Of a DNA stretch of 8,827 nucleotides, positions 1 to 6,210 are shown piece after piece. The stretch comes from an uncultured Thiomonas sp. (GTDB lineage Bacteria > Pseudomonadota > Gammaproteobacteria > Burkholderiales > Burkholderiaceae_C): NCBI GenBank assembly GCA_937927695.1, contig CALBRU010000160.1, forward strand, positions 1 to 8,827, in the 5' to 3' direction. A program made the translations under genes and the position numbers. Each line of letters opens with the position of its first letter. The stretch's first letter is position 1. Below the pieces are notes generated by a model. That model saw only the letters and a list, made by a program, of their open reading frames with translations. It was not told the DNA's origin and did no database searches.

Positions 1-16
1 TATCTCCCCCTCCTAA

Positions 17-45
17 CCTCCCCCGCGAGCGGGGGAGGAATTTTT
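17..45 (+). terminator. GC-rich palindrome followed by a T run
   Basis: Positions 17-26 and 29-38 form a perfect 10-base inverted repeat; sterically the hairpin would be a 9-bp stem with a CGAG loop. It is followed by AA and five T at 41-45, the layout of an intrinsic terminator for a rightward gene lying left of the window. It sits just past the end of the leftward degV-like gene, so it may separate two convergent units, but on the minus strand there is no T run after the stem. The flanking C-rich stretch at 4-14 resembles the stem sequence, which suggests a dispersed intergenic repeat. Confidence 0.6.
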
Positions 46-55
46 CAGTGTTTCC

Positions 56-1114
56 TTAGCCTGCGGGCTTGCGCAGCAGCGCCAGCGAAAGCGACTGGGC
101 CGAGGCCCAGACCCGGCCACCCAGACTCATGTGGGTGACGTGGAGCTTGACTTCATTTTCGGCAGCCATTTTTTTCAGCGCCTGCATTTCGGGCCAGTCG
201 CGCAGTTCGCGAATGCTGCCATCGAAGCTGAGCTGAATTACCGGGGCCGCAAGAGCGTTTGTCCAGATGGCTTGCGCCGCCGCGTCGATCACTCGCGACG
301 CTGCCGATTTCCACTTGCTCGTCCGCGCTTCCAGCCCGAACGCCCCGGCCTTGCAACTCAGCACCGGATAGCGGTGCATGATTTGCGTCAGGCGCGTGCT
401 GCAGGCCTGCACCCAGGGAGAAAGATCGGGATGCTCAAGCCGCCCCAGCGTGAAAGCGACGTCAGCGGGATGACCCGGCGCCAGCCACACCTCGGTCTGG
501 TCGGCCAGCGTTTGGGCAAGTCGCCGCAGACCCGGGATATCGCCCATGCGCATCTCGGGAGAGTTCAGCAGCAGGCGCGCCTGCAGGGCCGGGCCGCTCA
601 GCAGCGAACGGGTGTTGATGACCTCTAGGGCATAGTCGGGCCGGAGGTGGCGTTCGCGGCGCAGGTGGGTGATTTCGTCCTGATGGTCTTTCAACATCTG
701 CTCCACGCTGCGGCTGGCCTCCACCAGAGCCGGGTGGGTGGCCAGCAGCAGCAGCCGGTCGAAGTTGAGCGCCAGATGTGGGTGCATGCGGTAGCTCAGC
801 GCCTCGACGGAGGGCGCGCTGACCTCGGCGCTGCGGATGCGCTCGTGGCTGAGCTGGCGCGAAACAGTGCGGACTTCCGCCGTCCCTTTGTCCAGCAGCG
901 TTCGGCCCGGCCACTGGATGGTCAGGGGCAGAATGCGCACCCGCCGGTCCGCCGCCATCGTGCCCGACAGATCGGTGCCCGCATCGACCATCAGCCCGGT
1001 GAGCGGAATCTGCGCCCGGTCGGGGTCGATGGGCAGCGCTTCCTCGCGCTCGGGAATTTTTTGTTGGGTCGAGGCGAATCCCAGTAGGTAGGCGTTTTTA
1101 TCGTCGTCGTGCAT
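56..1114 (-). CDS. divergent DegV family (fatty-acid-binding fold) protein
   Basis: The 352-residue product has the layout of the DegV family, whose members bind a fatty acid between two alpha/beta domains; some act as the lipid carrier of fatty acid kinase. Visible matches are LMVDAGTDLS at 41-50, where canonical members have a TDSTADL-like motif; the strand ILPLTIQ at 61-67 followed by LLD; a Ser-Ala-Pro-Ser segment near 99-102; VINTRSLLSGP at 165-175; and a PVL..K.G segment with following basic residues at 250-276. It is longer than the usual roughly 280 residues, with about 40 residues before the first motif. The start lies 12 bases downstream of the ppsR stop, and no good Shine-Dalgarno sequence precedes it, so translation is probably coupled to ppsR. 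The family call is by motif recognition only; the ligand is unknown, and no fatty acid kinase gene is present in the window. Confidence 0.7.
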   Translation of the reverse strand: MHDDDKNAYLLGFASTQQKIPEREEALPIDPDRAQIPLTGLMVDAGTDLSGTMAADRRVRILPLTIQWPGRTLLDKGTAEVRTVSRQLSHERIRSAEVSAPSVEALSYRMHPHLALNFDRLLLLATHPALVEASRSVEQMLKDHQDEITHLRRERHLRPDYALEVINTRSLLSGPALQARLLLNSPEMRMGDIPGLRRLAQTLADQTEVWLAPGHPADVAFTLGRLEHPDLSPWVQACSTRLTQIMHRYPVLSCKAGAFGLEARTSKWKSAASRVIDAAAQAIWTNALAAPVIQLSFDGSIRELRDWPEMQALKKMAAENEVKLHVTHMSLGGRVWASAQSLSLALLRKPAG

Positions 1115-1126
1115 GGCGGGTGGCGC

Positions 1127-1945
1127 TCAATATTCCAGCCGATCCGGGCGGATCTGCTGCAGGATGGTGGTGGCGATCTCTTCGATGGACTTGTGCGTGG
1201 ACGACAACCAGCGGATGCCCTCGCGCCGCATGAGTTTTTCCGCCTCACTCACTTCATAACGGCAGTTGTCGAGCGCCGCATAACGGCTGTTGGGCCGCCG
1301 CTCGGTGCGGATTTCGCTCAGACGCTCGGGCGTGATCGACAGCCCGAACAGTTTGTGCCGCAAACCGTTCAGCCCGTCGGGCAGGCGCATGCGCTCGAAA
1401 TCGTCGGGAATGAGCGGATAGTTCGCCGCCCTCACGCCATGCTGCATGGCGAGATAGAGCGAAGTGGGGGTTTTGCCGCAACGCGACACGCCCACCAGAA
1501 TGACTTCAGCCTCGGTCAGGTTGCGGGTGGACTGGCCATCATCGTGCATGAGCGAAAAATTGATCGCGTCGATGCGATTGTGATACTGCGGGCTATAGGC
1601 CGCATCGGAAAATCGTCCGATGCGATGGTTGGATTTGGCGCCGAACGCCACTTCGAGCGGTTGCACGAAGCTGTTGAACATATCGAGCACCAGTGCGCGT
1701 GCGCCCTGAATGATGTCGAGCACATCCGGGTGCACCAGGGTGACGAACACGATCGGCGGCTTGCCCTCGACGCGTTCGACTTCGTTGATGCGCTCGACCG
1801 CATGCACCGCCTTCTCCACCGTATCGACAAACGGCAGGCGAATGCGGTGGGGCTGCACGTCGAATTGCGCCAGAACGGAGTTGCCGAAGGTCTCGGCAGC
1901 GATTCCGGTACCGTCCGAGACGAAAAAGACCGAGCGGTTAGGCAT
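1127..1945 (-). CDS. ppsR: PEP synthase regulatory protein (bifunctional kinase/pyrophosphorylase, DUF299)
   Basis: This cytoplasmic regulator inactivates PEP synthase by ADP-dependent phosphorylation of a threonine next to the catalytic histidine, and reactivates it by Pi-dependent dephosphorylation releasing pyrophosphate. The 272-residue product has the family length. Diagnostic segments are FFVSDGTGIAAET at 7-19 near the N-terminus, FSLMHDDG at 130-137, and the P-loop GVSRCGKT at 152-159, the ADP-binding site of the family, followed by PTSLYLA. ATG at 1943-1945 is the natural start because the conserved motif begins only a few residues in. The gene is divergent from its expected target ppsA, with 140 bases between the two starts, and is followed by the degV-like gene after 12 bases, most likely as one transcript. 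The neighbouring ppsA makes the PEP synthase assignment secure, as opposed to the related PPDK regulator. Confidence 0.96.
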   Translation of the reverse strand: MPNRSVFFVSDGTGIAAETFGNSVLAQFDVQPHRIRLPFVDTVEKAVHAVERINEVERVEGKPPIVFVTLVHPDVLDIIQGARALVLDMFNSFVQPLEVAFGAKSNHRIGRFSDAAYSPQYHNRIDAINFSLMHDDGQSTRNLTEAEVILVGVSRCGKTPTSLYLAMQHGVRAANYPLIPDDFERMRLPDGLNGLRHKLFGLSITPERLSEIRTERRPNSRYAALDNCRYEVSEAEKLMRREGIRWLSSTHKSIEEIATTILQQIRPDRLEY

Positions 1946-2085
1946 ATGTCAGCGTTCAAAACCTAGAATGAGCCGCATTGTCAGTGTGACTTGCGAAGAC
2001 GGCGATACCAACTCGAACAAGACATGTCATTTTCGCCACAGATCACGCCGAGCCCGGTTTTTTCATTCTATGAAGGACTTTCATC
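1946..2085. promoter_or_regulatory. divergent ppsR/ppsA control region
   Basis: These 140 bases must hold the promoters of both divergent genes. The pentamer TGTCA occurs three times on the plus strand, at 1947-1951, 1979-1983 and 2025-2029; the first two copies extend to an 8-of-9 match and are 32 bases apart. Read on the minus strand, ATGACA (2030-2025) followed after 17 bases by TATCGC (2007-2002) is a weak candidate sigma-70 promoter for ppsR. No convincing promoter for ppsA was found. The ppsA Shine-Dalgarno GAAGGA lies at 2072-2077, partly inside a small inverted repeat (TTCAT/ATGAA, 2062-2074). The regulatory assignments are inference. Confidence 0.35.
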
Positions 2086-4473
2086 ATGACCCAGCAAAAC
2101 ACCGCCCACAGCGGCAATGAGCTCATTTTGCAGCTCGATGATGTGCGAATGAGCGACATCGATCAAGTCGGCGGCAAGAATGCGTCGCTTGGAGAAATGA
2201 TCAGCCAGCTCTCCGGCAGCGGGGTGCGGGTTCCAGGCGGGTTCGCCACCACGGCGCACGCCTTCCGGCAATTCCTGCGTGCCGGAGGGCTGGGGGAACG
2301 CATCGAAACGATGCTCAAAGAGTTGGACGCCGACGATGTGCGCGCCCTGGAACGCTGCGGCGCGCAGATCCGCCAGTGGGTGATCGAAACGCCGTTCCCG
2401 GCCGATCTGGAGCAGGCCATCCGCAGCGCCTATGCCAATCTCACAGCGGGCAATCCTGAGGCTTCGTTTGCGGTGCGGTCTTCAGCCACGGCGGAAGATT
2501 TGCCCGACGCTTCATTCGCCGGCCAGCAGGAAAGCTATCTGAATGTGAGCGGTATCGACGCCGTGCTGGAAAAAATCAAGCATGTGTTTGCCTCGCTTTA
2601 CAACGACCGGGCGATTTCCTACCGGGTGCACAAGGGTTTTGTGCACAGCGATGTGGCGCTGTCGGCTGGTGTGCAGCGCATGGTGCGCAGCGACAAGGCG
2701 GTGTCCGGCGTGATGTTCACGCTCGACACCGAGTCGGGCTTTCCGGATGTGGTGTTCATCACCGCGTCTTACGGTTTGGGCGAGACGGTGGTGCAGGGGG
2801 CGGTGAATCCCGATGAGTTTTACGTGTTCAAGCCCACGCTCAAGGCGGGCAAGGAGGCGGTGATCCGCCGCAATCTTGGCTCTAAACTGATTCGTATGGA
2901 GTTTGCACCCGCGGGTTCGCCGCATCTGGTGCAGACGGTCGACACCCCGTCCGAACTGCGCAACCGCTACTGCCTGACTGACGCCGAGGCGCAGGAACTG
3001 GCGCGCTTTGCCATGACCATCGAGGCGCATTACCAGCGTCCGATGGACATCGAATGGGGCAAGGACGGCATCGACGGCCATCTCTACATTCTGCAGGCTC
3101 GCCCCGAGACGGTGAAGTCCAACGGACACACGCGTACCGAACAGCGCTACACCCTGAAGGGCAAGGGCGCCGTGCTCGTGACGGGTCGTGCCATTGGCCA
3201 GAAAATCGGCGCCGGGCCGGTGCGGGTGGTGCATTCCATCACCGATATGCACCTCGTCCAAGCGGGCGATGTGCTGGTCACCGACATGACCGACCCGAAC
3301 TGGGAGCCGGTGATGAAAAAGGCTTCGGCCATCGTCACCAACCGCGGAGGCCGCACCTGCCACGCCGCCATCATCGCCCGTGAACTCGGCATTCCCGCCG
3401 TGGTCGGCTGCGGTCATGCCACCGACGTGCTCAAGGACGACATGCTGGTCACAGTGTCCTGCGCGCAGGGCGATACTGGCCAGATCTACGACGGTCTGCT
3501 CGAAACCGAAGTGACCGAAGTTGCCCGCGGCGCCATGCCCGAGGTGCCGACGAAGATCATGATGAACGTGGGCAATCCCACCCTGGCCTTCGATTTTTCG
3601 CAGGTGCCCAATCAGGGCGTTGGTCTGGCGCGTTTGGAGTTCATCATCAACAACAACATCGGCGTGCATCCCCGCGCGGTGCTTGAGTATCCGAATGTCG
3701 ACTCCGATCTGAAAAAGGCGGTGGAGAGCGTGGCGCGCGGCCATGTCAGCCCGCGTGCGTTTTATGTGGACAAGCTGGCCGAAGGAATCGCCACCATTGC
3801 CGCGGCGTTCTATCCCAAGCCCGTCATTGTGCGTTTGTCTGACTTCAAGTCCAACGAGTACAAAAAGCTCATCGGCGGCTCGCGCTATGAGCCGGACGAA
3901 GAAAACCCCATGCTGGGTTTCCGCGGGGCTTCGCGGTACGTCTCGCCCGACTTTGCGCAGAGCTTCGAGATGGAGTGTGTCGCCCTCAAACGGGTGCGCG
4001 AACAGATGGGGCTGGACAACGTCGAGATCATGGTGCCCTTCGTTCGCACGCTTGGTGAGGCTGAGGGCGTCATCAATCTGCTGGGTCGTCACGGCCTCAA
4101 GCGCGGCGAAAACGGCCTGCGCATCATCATGATGTGCGAAGTGCCGTCGAACGCCGTGCTGGCCAAAGAGTTCCTGCAATATTTCGATGGCTTCTCCATC
4201 GGCTCCAACGACCTGACCCAGCTCACCCTGGGGCTGGACCGCGACTCCGGCTTGGTGGCGCAGGCTTTCGACGAACGCGATCCGGCGGTGAAGGTGCTGC
4301 TGGCGCAGGCCATCGCCGCCTGCCGCGCCGAGGGCAAGTATGTAGGCATCTGCGGGCAGGGGCCGTCGGATCACCCCGATCTGGCGCAATGGCTGATGGA
4401 GCAGGGCATCTCGTCGATCTCGCTCAATCCCGACACCGTGATTGCCACCTGGCAACAGTTGGCAAAACATTGA
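2086..4473 (+). CDS. ppsA: phosphoenolpyruvate synthase (pyruvate, water dikinase)
   Basis: This enzyme converts pyruvate, ATP and water to PEP, AMP and Pi, the entry step of gluconeogenesis from three-carbon substrates. The 795-residue protein has the standard three parts: an N-terminal ATP-grasp nucleotide-binding domain (about 20-355) with the RSSATAEDLPDASFAGQ segment from residue 131; the swivelling phosphohistidine domain with GGRTCHAAIIARELG, where His426 is the phospho-carrier and the preceding Thr is the expected target of PpsR; and a C-terminal TIM barrel (about 480-790) ending with SIGSNDLTQL and GICGQGPSDHP, where Cys756 is the expected general acid. Length and all key residues are intact. 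ATG 2086 is preceded by GAAGGA with an 8-base spacer. It is divergent from ppsR, its expected regulator. No terminator is seen after the stop; the rpsF promoter starts there instead. Confidence 0.98.
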   Translation: MTQQNTAHSGNELILQLDDVRMSDIDQVGGKNASLGEMISQLSGSGVRVPGGFATTAHAFRQFLRAGGLGERIETMLKELDADDVRALERCGAQIRQWVIETPFPADLEQAIRSAYANLTAGNPEASFAVRSSATAEDLPDASFAGQQESYLNVSGIDAVLEKIKHVFASLYNDRAISYRVHKGFVHSDVALSAGVQRMVRSDKAVSGVMFTLDTESGFPDVVFITASYGLGETVVQGAVNPDEFYVFKPTLKAGKEAVIRRNLGSKLIRMEFAPAGSPHLVQTVDTPSELRNRYCLTDAEAQELARFAMTIEAHYQRPMDIEWGKDGIDGHLYILQARPETVKSNGHTRTEQRYTLKGKGAVLVTGRAIGQKIGAGPVRVVHSITDMHLVQAGDVLVTDMTDPNWEPVMKKASAIVTNRGGRTCHAAIIARELGIPAVVGCGHATDVLKDDMLVTVSCAQGDTGQIYDGLLETEVTEVARGAMPEVPTKIMMNVGNPTLAFDFSQVPNQGVGLARLEFIINNNIGVHPRAVLEYPNVDSDLKKAVESVARGHVSPRAFYVDKLAEGIATIAAAFYPKPVIVRLSDFKSNEYKKLIGGSRYEPDEENPMLGFRGASRYVSPDFAQSFEMECVALKRVREQMGLDNVEIMVPFVRTLGEAEGVINLLGRHGLKRGENGLRIIMMCEVPSNAVLAKEFLQYFDGFSIGSNDLTQLTLGLDRDSGLVAQAFDERDPAVKVLLAQAIAACRAEGKYVGICGQGPSDHPDLAQWLMEQGISSISLNPDTVIATWQQLAKH

Positions 4474-4500
4474 GAGCTTGGAAGACGATTCGTCTATAAT
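4470..4500 (+). promoter_or_regulatory. putative sigma-70 promoter of the rpsF operon
   Basis: A perfect TATAAT -10 box lies at 4495-4500. The best -35 candidate is TTGAGA at 4470-4475, which overlaps the ppsA stop codon and leaves a rather long 19-base spacer. Transcription would begin near 4506-4508 and give a leader of about 125 bases ahead of rpsF. The position, directly after a housekeeping gene and before a ribosomal protein operon, fits. The -10 is strong, the -35 weak. Confidence 0.6.
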
Positions 4501-4506
4501 GCTAGG

Positions 4507-4632
4507 TTCCTTGCCGCACCGGTTGTGCCGGAATTGACGCTTTTTGCGCTCCGGGCGGCTTCTATCCACAAGGACAGCGCGTAGGCCTCACCATAAAGGG
4601 GACTGCGCCCTGCCGCATTTGAAGGAATCTGC
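4507..4632 (+). promoter_or_regulatory. structured 5' leader of rpsF, candidate S6:S18 autoregulatory element
   Basis: In many bacteria the S6:S18 complex represses its own operon by binding a leader hairpin with a CCG element in an internal loop, mimicking its 16S rRNA site. Here GCCGC at 4513-4517 pairs with GCGGC at 4555-4559, and CCGG at 4519-4522 pairs with CCGG at 4551-4554, leaving A4518 bulged. The enclosed sequence holds a CCG at 4528-4530 and a small apical stem CGC/GCG (4538-4540 with 4546-4548) around five T. This resembles the known architecture, but the fold was drawn by eye and not compared with a covariance model. A second weaker stem may form at about 4577-4609. The Shine-Dalgarno GAAGGA is at 4621-4626. 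Confidence 0.45.
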
Positions 4633-4995
4633 ATGCGTCACTATGAGATTGTGTTGATTTTCCACCCGGATCAAAGCGAGCAAGTGCCCGCGATGATCGA
4701 GCGCTACAAAAGCGCCGTGACCGCTAAGGCGGGCCAGATCCACCGGGTTGAAGACTGGGGCCGTCGCCAACTGGCCTATCCCATTCAGAAGCTTGCCAAG
4801 GCGCATTACGCCTGCATGAATGTCGAGTGCGACCTGGAAACCCTGCGCGAACTCGAGCACAGCTTCAAGTTCAACGATGCCGTGCTCCGTAGCCTGGTGA
4901 TCAAGACGGACAAGGCCGAAACCGCGCCGTCCATCATGATGAAGCAAGTCGAGCGCGATGAAGCTCGCAAGGCGCAGCAGGAGCAAACGGCCTGA
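4633..4995 (+). CDS. rpsF: 30S ribosomal protein S6 (bS6)
   Basis: S6 binds 16S rRNA in the platform of the small subunit as a heterodimer with S18. The 120-residue protein starts with MRHYEIVLIFHPDQSEQVP, the conserved first beta strand, and contains VEDWGRRQLAYPIQKLAKAHY and the FKFNDAVLRSLVIKTD segment typical of the family. The C-terminal tail is charged and rich in Glu, Lys and Gln. ATG 4633 has GAAGGA six bases upstream. It is the first gene of the rpsF-priB-rpsR-rplI operon, and its stop overlaps the ribosome-binding sequence that would serve priB. Confidence 0.98.
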   Translation: MRHYEIVLIFHPDQSEQVPAMIERYKSAVTAKAGQIHRVEDWGRRQLAYPIQKLAKAHYACMNVECDLETLRELEHSFKFNDAVLRSLVIKTDKAETAPSIMMKQVERDEARKAQQEQTA

Positions 4996-5015
4996 AGGAC
5001 GGTCCCAATATCGGC

Positions 5016-5309
5016 CTGATCAATCGGCTCGAACTTCAGGGCATTTTGGCCGAGCGGGGCGAGCTCCGCTACACGCCGGCCGGAATCGAAGCACTGGATT
5101 TTGTGTTGCAGCATCAATCGACCCAGTCCGAGGCAGACATGCCTTGCGAAGTGCAGCTTCAGATCGGCTGTGTCGGGTTTGGAAAGATTGCTCACGAAAT
5201 GCACCGTCTCAGTCCTGGAGTCCTGTTGCAAGTATCCGGTTTTCTGCGTGCATCGCGTCGCGGCTCGCGCCAGATGAAGTTGCACGTCACACAATACATT
5301 GAGGTTTAA
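5016..5309 (+). CDS. priB: primosomal replication protein N (PriB), probable non-ATG start
   Basis: PriB is a single-stranded-DNA-binding OB-fold protein of the PriA replication restart pathway. The product carries NRLELQGIL, RGELRYTPAGIEALDFVLQH and a C-terminal RQMKLHVTQYIEV strand, matching the family from end to end at about 97 residues. The first ATG/GTG/TTG in frame is TTG at 5046, which would remove the conserved first beta strand and leave 87 residues. The in-frame sequence further upstream reads L-I-N-R-L-E-L from CTG 5016 and aligns with M-T-N-R-L in E. coli PriB, so CTG 5016 is chosen; ATC 5019 and ATC 5010 are alternatives. GAAGGA at 4994-4999, overlapping the rpsF stop, is a suitable Shine-Dalgarno and would be best spaced (10 bases) for ATC 5010. 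The gene lies between rpsF and rpsR, the conserved location. Identity is secure; the exact start is not. Confidence 0.88.
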   Translation: MINRLELQGILAERGELRYTPAGIEALDFVLQHQSTQSEADMPCEVQLQIGCVGFGKIAHEMHRLSPGVLLQVSGFLRASRRGSRQMKLHVTQYIEV

Positions 5310-5312
5310 ATC

Positions 5313-5603
5313 ATGGCACCACCACGCAAATTCGACAAAAAGAACGACCCGAAGCGCGCTCGTCGTAACCAGCAGTCTTCGTTGTTCAAGCGTAAGCGCT
5401 TCTGCCGCTTCACCGTCGCCAAGGTTGAGAGAATCGACTATAAGGATGTCGACGTGCTCAAGGACCTGATTGCGGAAAACGCTCGCATCATTCCCGCCCG
5501 CCTGACCGGCACCAGTGCGCACTATCAGCGCCAGCTCAACACCGCCATCAAGCGCGCGCGCTTTCTGGCGCTGTTGCCCTACACCGACCTGCACAAGGGC
5601 TAA
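5313..5603 (+). CDS. rpsR: 30S ribosomal protein S18 (bS18)
   Basis: S18 pairs with S6 in the platform of the 30S subunit. The 96-residue protein has the family core KRFCRFTVAKVERIDYKDVD, then LIPAR-type residues IIPARLTGTSAHYQRQLN and the basic helix AIKRARFLALLPY. Compared with the 75-residue E. coli protein it has an N-terminal extension of about 20 residues rich in Lys and Arg (MAPPRKFDKKNDPKRARRNQ), as is usual in Burkholderiales. ATG 5313 lies three bases after the priB stop, and its GAGG ribosome-binding sequence (5301-5304) is inside the last priB codons, so translation of the two genes is likely coupled. Confidence 0.98.
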   Translation: MAPPRKFDKKNDPKRARRNQQSSLFKRKRFCRFTVAKVERIDYKDVDVLKDLIAENARIIPARLTGTSAHYQRQLNTAIKRARFLALLPYTDLHKG

Positions 5604-5618
5604 TCCGGGGACGACACC

Positions 5619-6071
5619 ATGCAAATCATTCTTCTCGAAAAAGTTCTGAACGTCGGCAATCTGGGTGACGTGGTCAAGGTCAAGGACGGCTACGCCCGCA
5701 ACTTCCTGATCCCCAAGAAAATGGCGCGCCGTGCCACGGCCGCAGCCCTGGCGGAGTTCGAGGCGCGTCGCGCCGAGATGGAAAAGCTCGCCGCTGAAAA
5801 GCTGATGCAGGCGCAGGCCGCTGGCGAAAAACTCAATGGCTTGGTCATCACCCTGGTGCAGAAAGCCGGTGTGGATGGCCGCTTGTTCGGCTCCGTGACC
5901 CACGGCGACGTGGCCGATGCCCTGGCCAAGCAAGGCATTGAAGTGAGCAAGTCGCAGGTTCGCTTCCCGGCGGGTCACGTCAAGACCACGGGTGAGCATC
6001 CGGTTTCGATTGCCCTGCATACCGATGTCGTCACCGACATCACCCTGCAGGTCAAAGCCGAAGCGATGTAA
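5619..6071 (+). CDS. rplI: 50S ribosomal protein L9 (bL9)
   Basis: L9 binds 23S rRNA near the base of the L1 stalk and influences frame maintenance. The 150-residue protein has the usual two-domain form. The N-terminal RNA-binding domain begins MQIILLEKVLNVGNLGD and contains VKDGYARNFLIPKK. A long Ala/Glu/Lys-rich connecting helix spans about 41-75. The C-terminal domain contains DGRLFGSVTHGDVADAL and KTTGEHPVSIALH. The start is preceded by GGGGA at 5607-5611. It is 15 bases downstream of rpsR and is the last ribosomal gene of the operon, followed 23 bases later by a strong hairpin. Confidence 0.98.
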   Translation: MQIILLEKVLNVGNLGDVVKVKDGYARNFLIPKKMARRATAAALAEFEARRAEMEKLAAEKLMQAQAAGEKLNGLVITLVQKAGVDGRLFGSVTHGDVADALAKQGIEVSKSQVRFPAGHVKTTGEHPVSIALHTDVVTDITLQVKAEAM

Positions 6072-6094
6072 TCGCGGGGTTTTTCGCGCTTGAT

Positions 6095-6124
6095 ACAAGG
6101 GCCGCGAATGCGGCCCTTGTTGTC
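6095..6124 (+). terminator. hairpin after rplI, likely operon terminator
   Basis: Positions 6095-6105 and 6110-6120 form a perfect 11-base inverted repeat (ACAAGGGCCGC and its complement) with a GAAT loop. The following bases are TGTCTTT, a poor U tract, so termination may be incomplete and some transcription may continue into dnaB. It lies 23 bases after the rplI stop. Confidence 0.65.
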
Positions 6125-6141
6125 TTTGCATCGTTTCTGGT

Positions 6142-6180
6142 TTGTGCCGCTGCGTGCGGCACAATGCCAAGTCGCTTTTT
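6142..6180 (+). terminator. second hairpin between rplI and dnaB
   Basis: Positions 6142-6150 and 6156-6164 form a perfect 9-base inverted repeat (TTGTGCCGC and its complement) with a five-base loop. A run of five T occurs at 6176-6180, 12 bases beyond the stem, which is too far for a classical terminator. The TATATT at 6180-6185 could be a -10 box for dnaB, but no matching -35 is visible. It could be a second weak terminator, an mRNA end-protecting hairpin, or a regulatory structure ahead of dnaB. Confidence 0.35.
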
Positions 6181-6210
6181 ATATTTGGATGGCATTTGCC
6201 GCCTCCCGCC

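Noticed and set aside
2021..2028. Self-complementary octamer GACATGTC in the ppsA upstream region
   Set aside because: Eight bases only, no second copy or extended symmetry; expected by chance.
2512..4569. A 685-codon open frame antisense to ppsA
   Set aside because: It is the complement of an unmistakable, full-length ppsA; the translation is rich in His, Arg, Gln and Gly with no recognisable domain, typical of a shadow frame in GC-rich DNA.
4958..5302. A 114-codon frame overlapping rpsF and priB
   Set aside because: It is in a different frame from priB, which has clear OB-fold protein homology over the same bases.
6142..6210. Upstream ATG as the dnaB start
   Set aside because: The added 23 residues (beginning MCRCVRHNAKSLF) match nothing in DnaB and derive from the hairpin region; ATG 6211 gives a family-typical N-terminus.
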